Shown here one piece after another: positions 5,119-6,679 of a stretch of DNA of 6,679 nucleotides. The DNA comes from an uncultured Pseudomonadota bacterium. Its GTDB lineage: Bacteria > Pseudomonadota > Gammaproteobacteria > Burkholderiales > Methylophilaceae. The stretch covers positions 1 through 6,679 of the forward strand of contig CAINWC010000114.1 of assembly GCA_903854305.1 (NCBI GenBank), read 5' to 3'. Under the pieces are notes generated by a model that ran no database searches, had not been told where the DNA came from, and saw only the letters and a list, made by a program, of their open reading frames with translations. Made by a program: the position numbers and the translations under genes. Each line of letters starts with the position of its first letter. Position 1 is the first letter of the stretch.

Positions 5119-6204
5119 TTAGTCAAGTTCAAAATCAAAACAGATATGTGTACCAAATATCAATGGTAAACCAGCTTTAAAATTAACAGGCTTTAAATGA
5201 CCTTGTTTAAAGTTCAAACCAATCTCACAATTAGCCTGCCTCACTAAAATCTTAGCGCTATATTTTTGAGCTACTTTACTTGAACTGCTCAGACCAAGAC
5301 CTCTGTCTGGATCATCAACCCGACTAATACGGCCGTTAAGAAAAACTCGTTTTAATAATTCAAGATCAATATCCTCTCCTGAATCTTTTATCTCTTGATA
5401 TTGAGCAGGATACTTGTCTGGGAAAATGGGCTTTAGAGTTCCTAAAATACCATCTCCACTATCTGAAATAACTGTTTGTATATGAGGTGGTGAAGTTTTC
5501 TTGTAAAACTGCAAACCTATAAACCCAGGTATAGGCAGTTTTGAGTGCTCCATAACATTTCCAAATAATTCTGAAAGAACGGTATATGCATCTTGATCAT
5601 ACTTATCGCCCGCAATCTCCACAAATACTTTTTTCAATCTTTTAGGGATTGATTTATCTGGGCTATAAGGATCAATTGAAGCAAACTCAACTACTGAATC
5701 ACTATTCTGATTGTATATTTGAGCTCTTGATACAGCTGGGCGACTTGGTAAAACATTAACTTTTATATCTAAATGCTCAAAAAATCCTAATCTACTTACA
5801 TAAGATAGTGTCGCAGGCTGTTCAGTAAAATCTAAAGTGACCTCTTTATTTTTATATGCCAGCTGGTTAGACAAGGCCATTAAACGAGCAATTGATTCTA
5901 GTAATAATTTACAGCCTTTTGGAATAATAATAAAAACGGAATTCGCATCTGACTCTAGCGGAGACTCAACTCCCTCTAATGCCGACTCAAATAGACTGCA
6001 ATCAACCCAACAATGCGGTGGAAACTTAATAATTAAGTCTATATTTTTATTTATCCAACAGTAATTATTATCAATCTGAAAACTCTCCGTGTGAGAGTGT
6101 AAAAATTTATTCACATCATGCTTATCCAACTGAAGTTTTTTTGCAATTTCCCTTGCTTTTATTCCTGGCGTTTCTTGCAATACTTTTAAAATTCTATCTA
6201 ACAT
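5119..6204 (-). CDS. Winged-helix protein with GHKL (HATPase-like) ATP-binding domain
   Basis: This 361-aa protein is probably a cytosolic sensor or switch. Residues 1-50 form a winged helix-turn-helix (LDRILKVLQETPGIKAREIA, then a recognition helix and wing). Residues about 85-150 look STAS-like (EVTLDF, SRLGFFEHL). Residues about 185-361 form a GHKL ATP-binding domain: N box E212/N216/H220 in SELFGNVMEH, G1 box D248-x-G250-x-G252 in ISDSGDGI, and G2 box DRGLGLSSS (300-308). No phosphoacceptor-histidine dimerisation domain or membrane helix is seen, so it is not a classical sensor kinase; it resembles anti-sigma-factor kinases that work with STAS partners. It is the first gene of the minus-strand block. 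The ATG at 6204 has no obvious ribosome site but gives the complete helix-turn-helix. The plus-strand frame at 5837-6064 is a shadow. Confidence 0.85.
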   Translation of the reverse strand: MLDRILKVLQETPGIKAREIAKKLQLDKHDVNKFLHSHTESFQIDNNYCWINKNIDLIIKFPPHCWVDCSLFESALEGVESPLESDANSVFIIIPKGCKLLLESIARLMALSNQLAYKNKEVTLDFTEQPATLSYVSRLGFFEHLDIKVNVLPSRPAVSRAQIYNQNSDSVVEFASIDPYSPDKSIPKRLKKVFVEIAGDKYDQDAYTVLSELFGNVMEHSKLPIPGFIGLQFYKKTSPPHIQTVISDSGDGILGTLKPIFPDKYPAQYQEIKDSGEDIDLELLKRVFLNGRISRVDDPDRGLGLSSSSKVAQKYSAKILVRQANCEIGLNFKQGHLKPVNFKAGLPLIFGTHICFDFELD

Positions 6205-6232
6205 TATTAAATATCAGAAAATGAGATGCATA

Positions 6233-6260
6233 ATCATAGCTTAATTATTTTAATTTGAGC
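6233..6260 (-). promoter_or_regulatory. Possible promoter and dyad of the regulatory pair
   Basis: TATGAT (6238-6233 on the minus strand) is a good -10 box about 30 bases before the ATG at 6204, but no clear -35 stands 16-18 bp upstream. An imperfect inverted repeat (GCTTAATT.../...AATTTGAGC, 6239-6260) covers the spacer and may bind a regulator. It is not a clear copy of the dyads at 4431 and 4508. Confidence 0.3.
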
Positions 6261-6283
6261 GGATGTTGAATTTATCCACGCCT

Positions 6284-6297
6284 CAGGCTGGAGCCTG
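6284..6297. other. Perfect 14-bp palindrome
   Basis: CAGGCT-GG-AGCCTG forms a perfect 6-bp inverted repeat with two bases between the arms, upstream of the regulatory pair. No T-run follows on either strand, so it is not called a terminator. It may be a protein site or a remnant of other sequence. Confidence 0.35.
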
Positions 6298-6357
6298 CTT
6301 ATTAGTTAAATTTGGTGCAATTTCCAATGTTGGTTTTTGATCATTATGAGGAGTATG

Positions 6358-6463
6358 AGTATTCTCATCTAGTTGACTACCAATTATTATTTAAGTTGAC
6401 CAGTCATTCTCATTCAAACTGACCAGTGATTCTCATGACTACTGACCATTCATTCACTTTGAA
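6358..6463 (+). repeat. Right array of 22-23 bp direct repeats
   Basis: A half unit (TTCTCAT, 6362-6368) is followed by units starting at 6372, 6395, 6418 and 6441, spaced exactly 23 bp. The clearest is ACTGACCAGTGATTCTCAT (6418-6436). As in the left array, the series opens with a half unit and closes with ACTGACCATT; the distance from TTCTCAT to the last ACTG is 79 bp in both. Over the last 39 bases the two arrays match at 32 positions without gaps. They are therefore copies of one ancestral sequence in direct orientation, placed on both sides of the minus-strand cargo. Confidence 0.8.
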
Positions 6464-6679
6464 GTAAACTATTCATCAAGGCCAAAAATTAGACTTCTTG
6501 ATTGCAGTCGGTCAGAATCGGAACTTTCGGCCACTAGGAGTCATACGCCAAACAAGGCTGGTCGGCTGCTATGGGGGACGAGGACTAAACCGCTCGCGCG
6601 GTAATGAGCGCCACGGTCAGTGGCAATAAATAAATTGACAGAAATATGCTATAGCTTAAGTTGGGAAGTGAGGCAATCC
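6464..6679. other. Gene-free right edge with small hairpins
   Basis: No frame of useful length is present on either strand. Two small hairpins are seen: ACCGC-TCGC-GCGGT (6589-6602) and GCCAC-GGTCA-GTGGC (6610-6624), then an A/T-rich stretch with TTGACA (about 6635-6640) but no convincing -10. The segment around 6498-6545 (GCAGTCGGTCAGAATCGG and TTTCGGCCAC) is more G+C-rich than the cargo and looks like decayed intergenic repeat sequence, which I cannot name. Confidence 0.4.

Noticed and set aside
5837..6064. 75-aa frame on the plus strand within the GHKL gene
   Set aside because: It is antisense to the N-terminal part of a well-supported gene and shows no features of its own.

Overview
This window is the integrase end of a mobile island in a proteobacterium, most likely beta or gamma. 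That placement rests on the tRNA-His sequence, the tyrosine recombinase type and the good sigma70 promoter; the genus cannot be read from the sequence. The integrase gene looks clearly richer in G+C than the A+T-rich cargo to its right, which fits a mosaic element.

Layout from left to right. Positions 47-94 hold the 3' half of a tRNA-His gene (minus strand), cut off in the anticodon stem, which marks an attachment junction. A strong promoter and an 11-bp tandem repeat lead into a tyrosine integrase (211-1203, plus strand). Next comes an array of 22-23 bp direct repeats (about 1209-1305). A C6...G6 bracketed stretch without genes follows (1324-1390). All cargo genes from 6204 down to 1447 are on the minus strand. 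A second array of the same repeats in the same orientation and nearly the same register lies at 6358-6463, so the cargo is bracketed by direct repeats 5151 bp apart. The last 216 bases hold no gene, only small hairpins.

The cargo, in transcription order, has two parts. First is a regulatory pair: a winged-helix/GHKL-ATPase protein (6204-5119) and a STAS-like/winged-helix protein (5099-4536). Second, behind a promoter flanked by two near-identical 26-bp dyads (4431-4456 and 4508-4533), is a bacterial ubiquitin-like conjugation operon. It starts with a short basic-protein gene broken by a one-base frameshift (4414-4239). Then come a ubiquitin-like/E2 fusion (4242-3541), a JAB peptidase/E1 fusion (3544-2132), a DUF6527 protein (2145-1804) and a small membrane protein (1776-1447). 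ATGA or longer overlaps link the first four, so they are probably translated together.

The most interesting point is chemical. The E2 domain has no cysteine at all, and the E1 has serines where related E1s usually carry cysteines. This suggests a diverged conjugation pathway that does not use ordinary thioester transfer, resembling the pathway called Bub as I recall it. Island position and gene types suggest an anti-phage role, but nothing in the sequence proves it. The GHKL/STAS pair, with DNA-binding domains on both partners, is a plausible switch for the operon through the two dyads.
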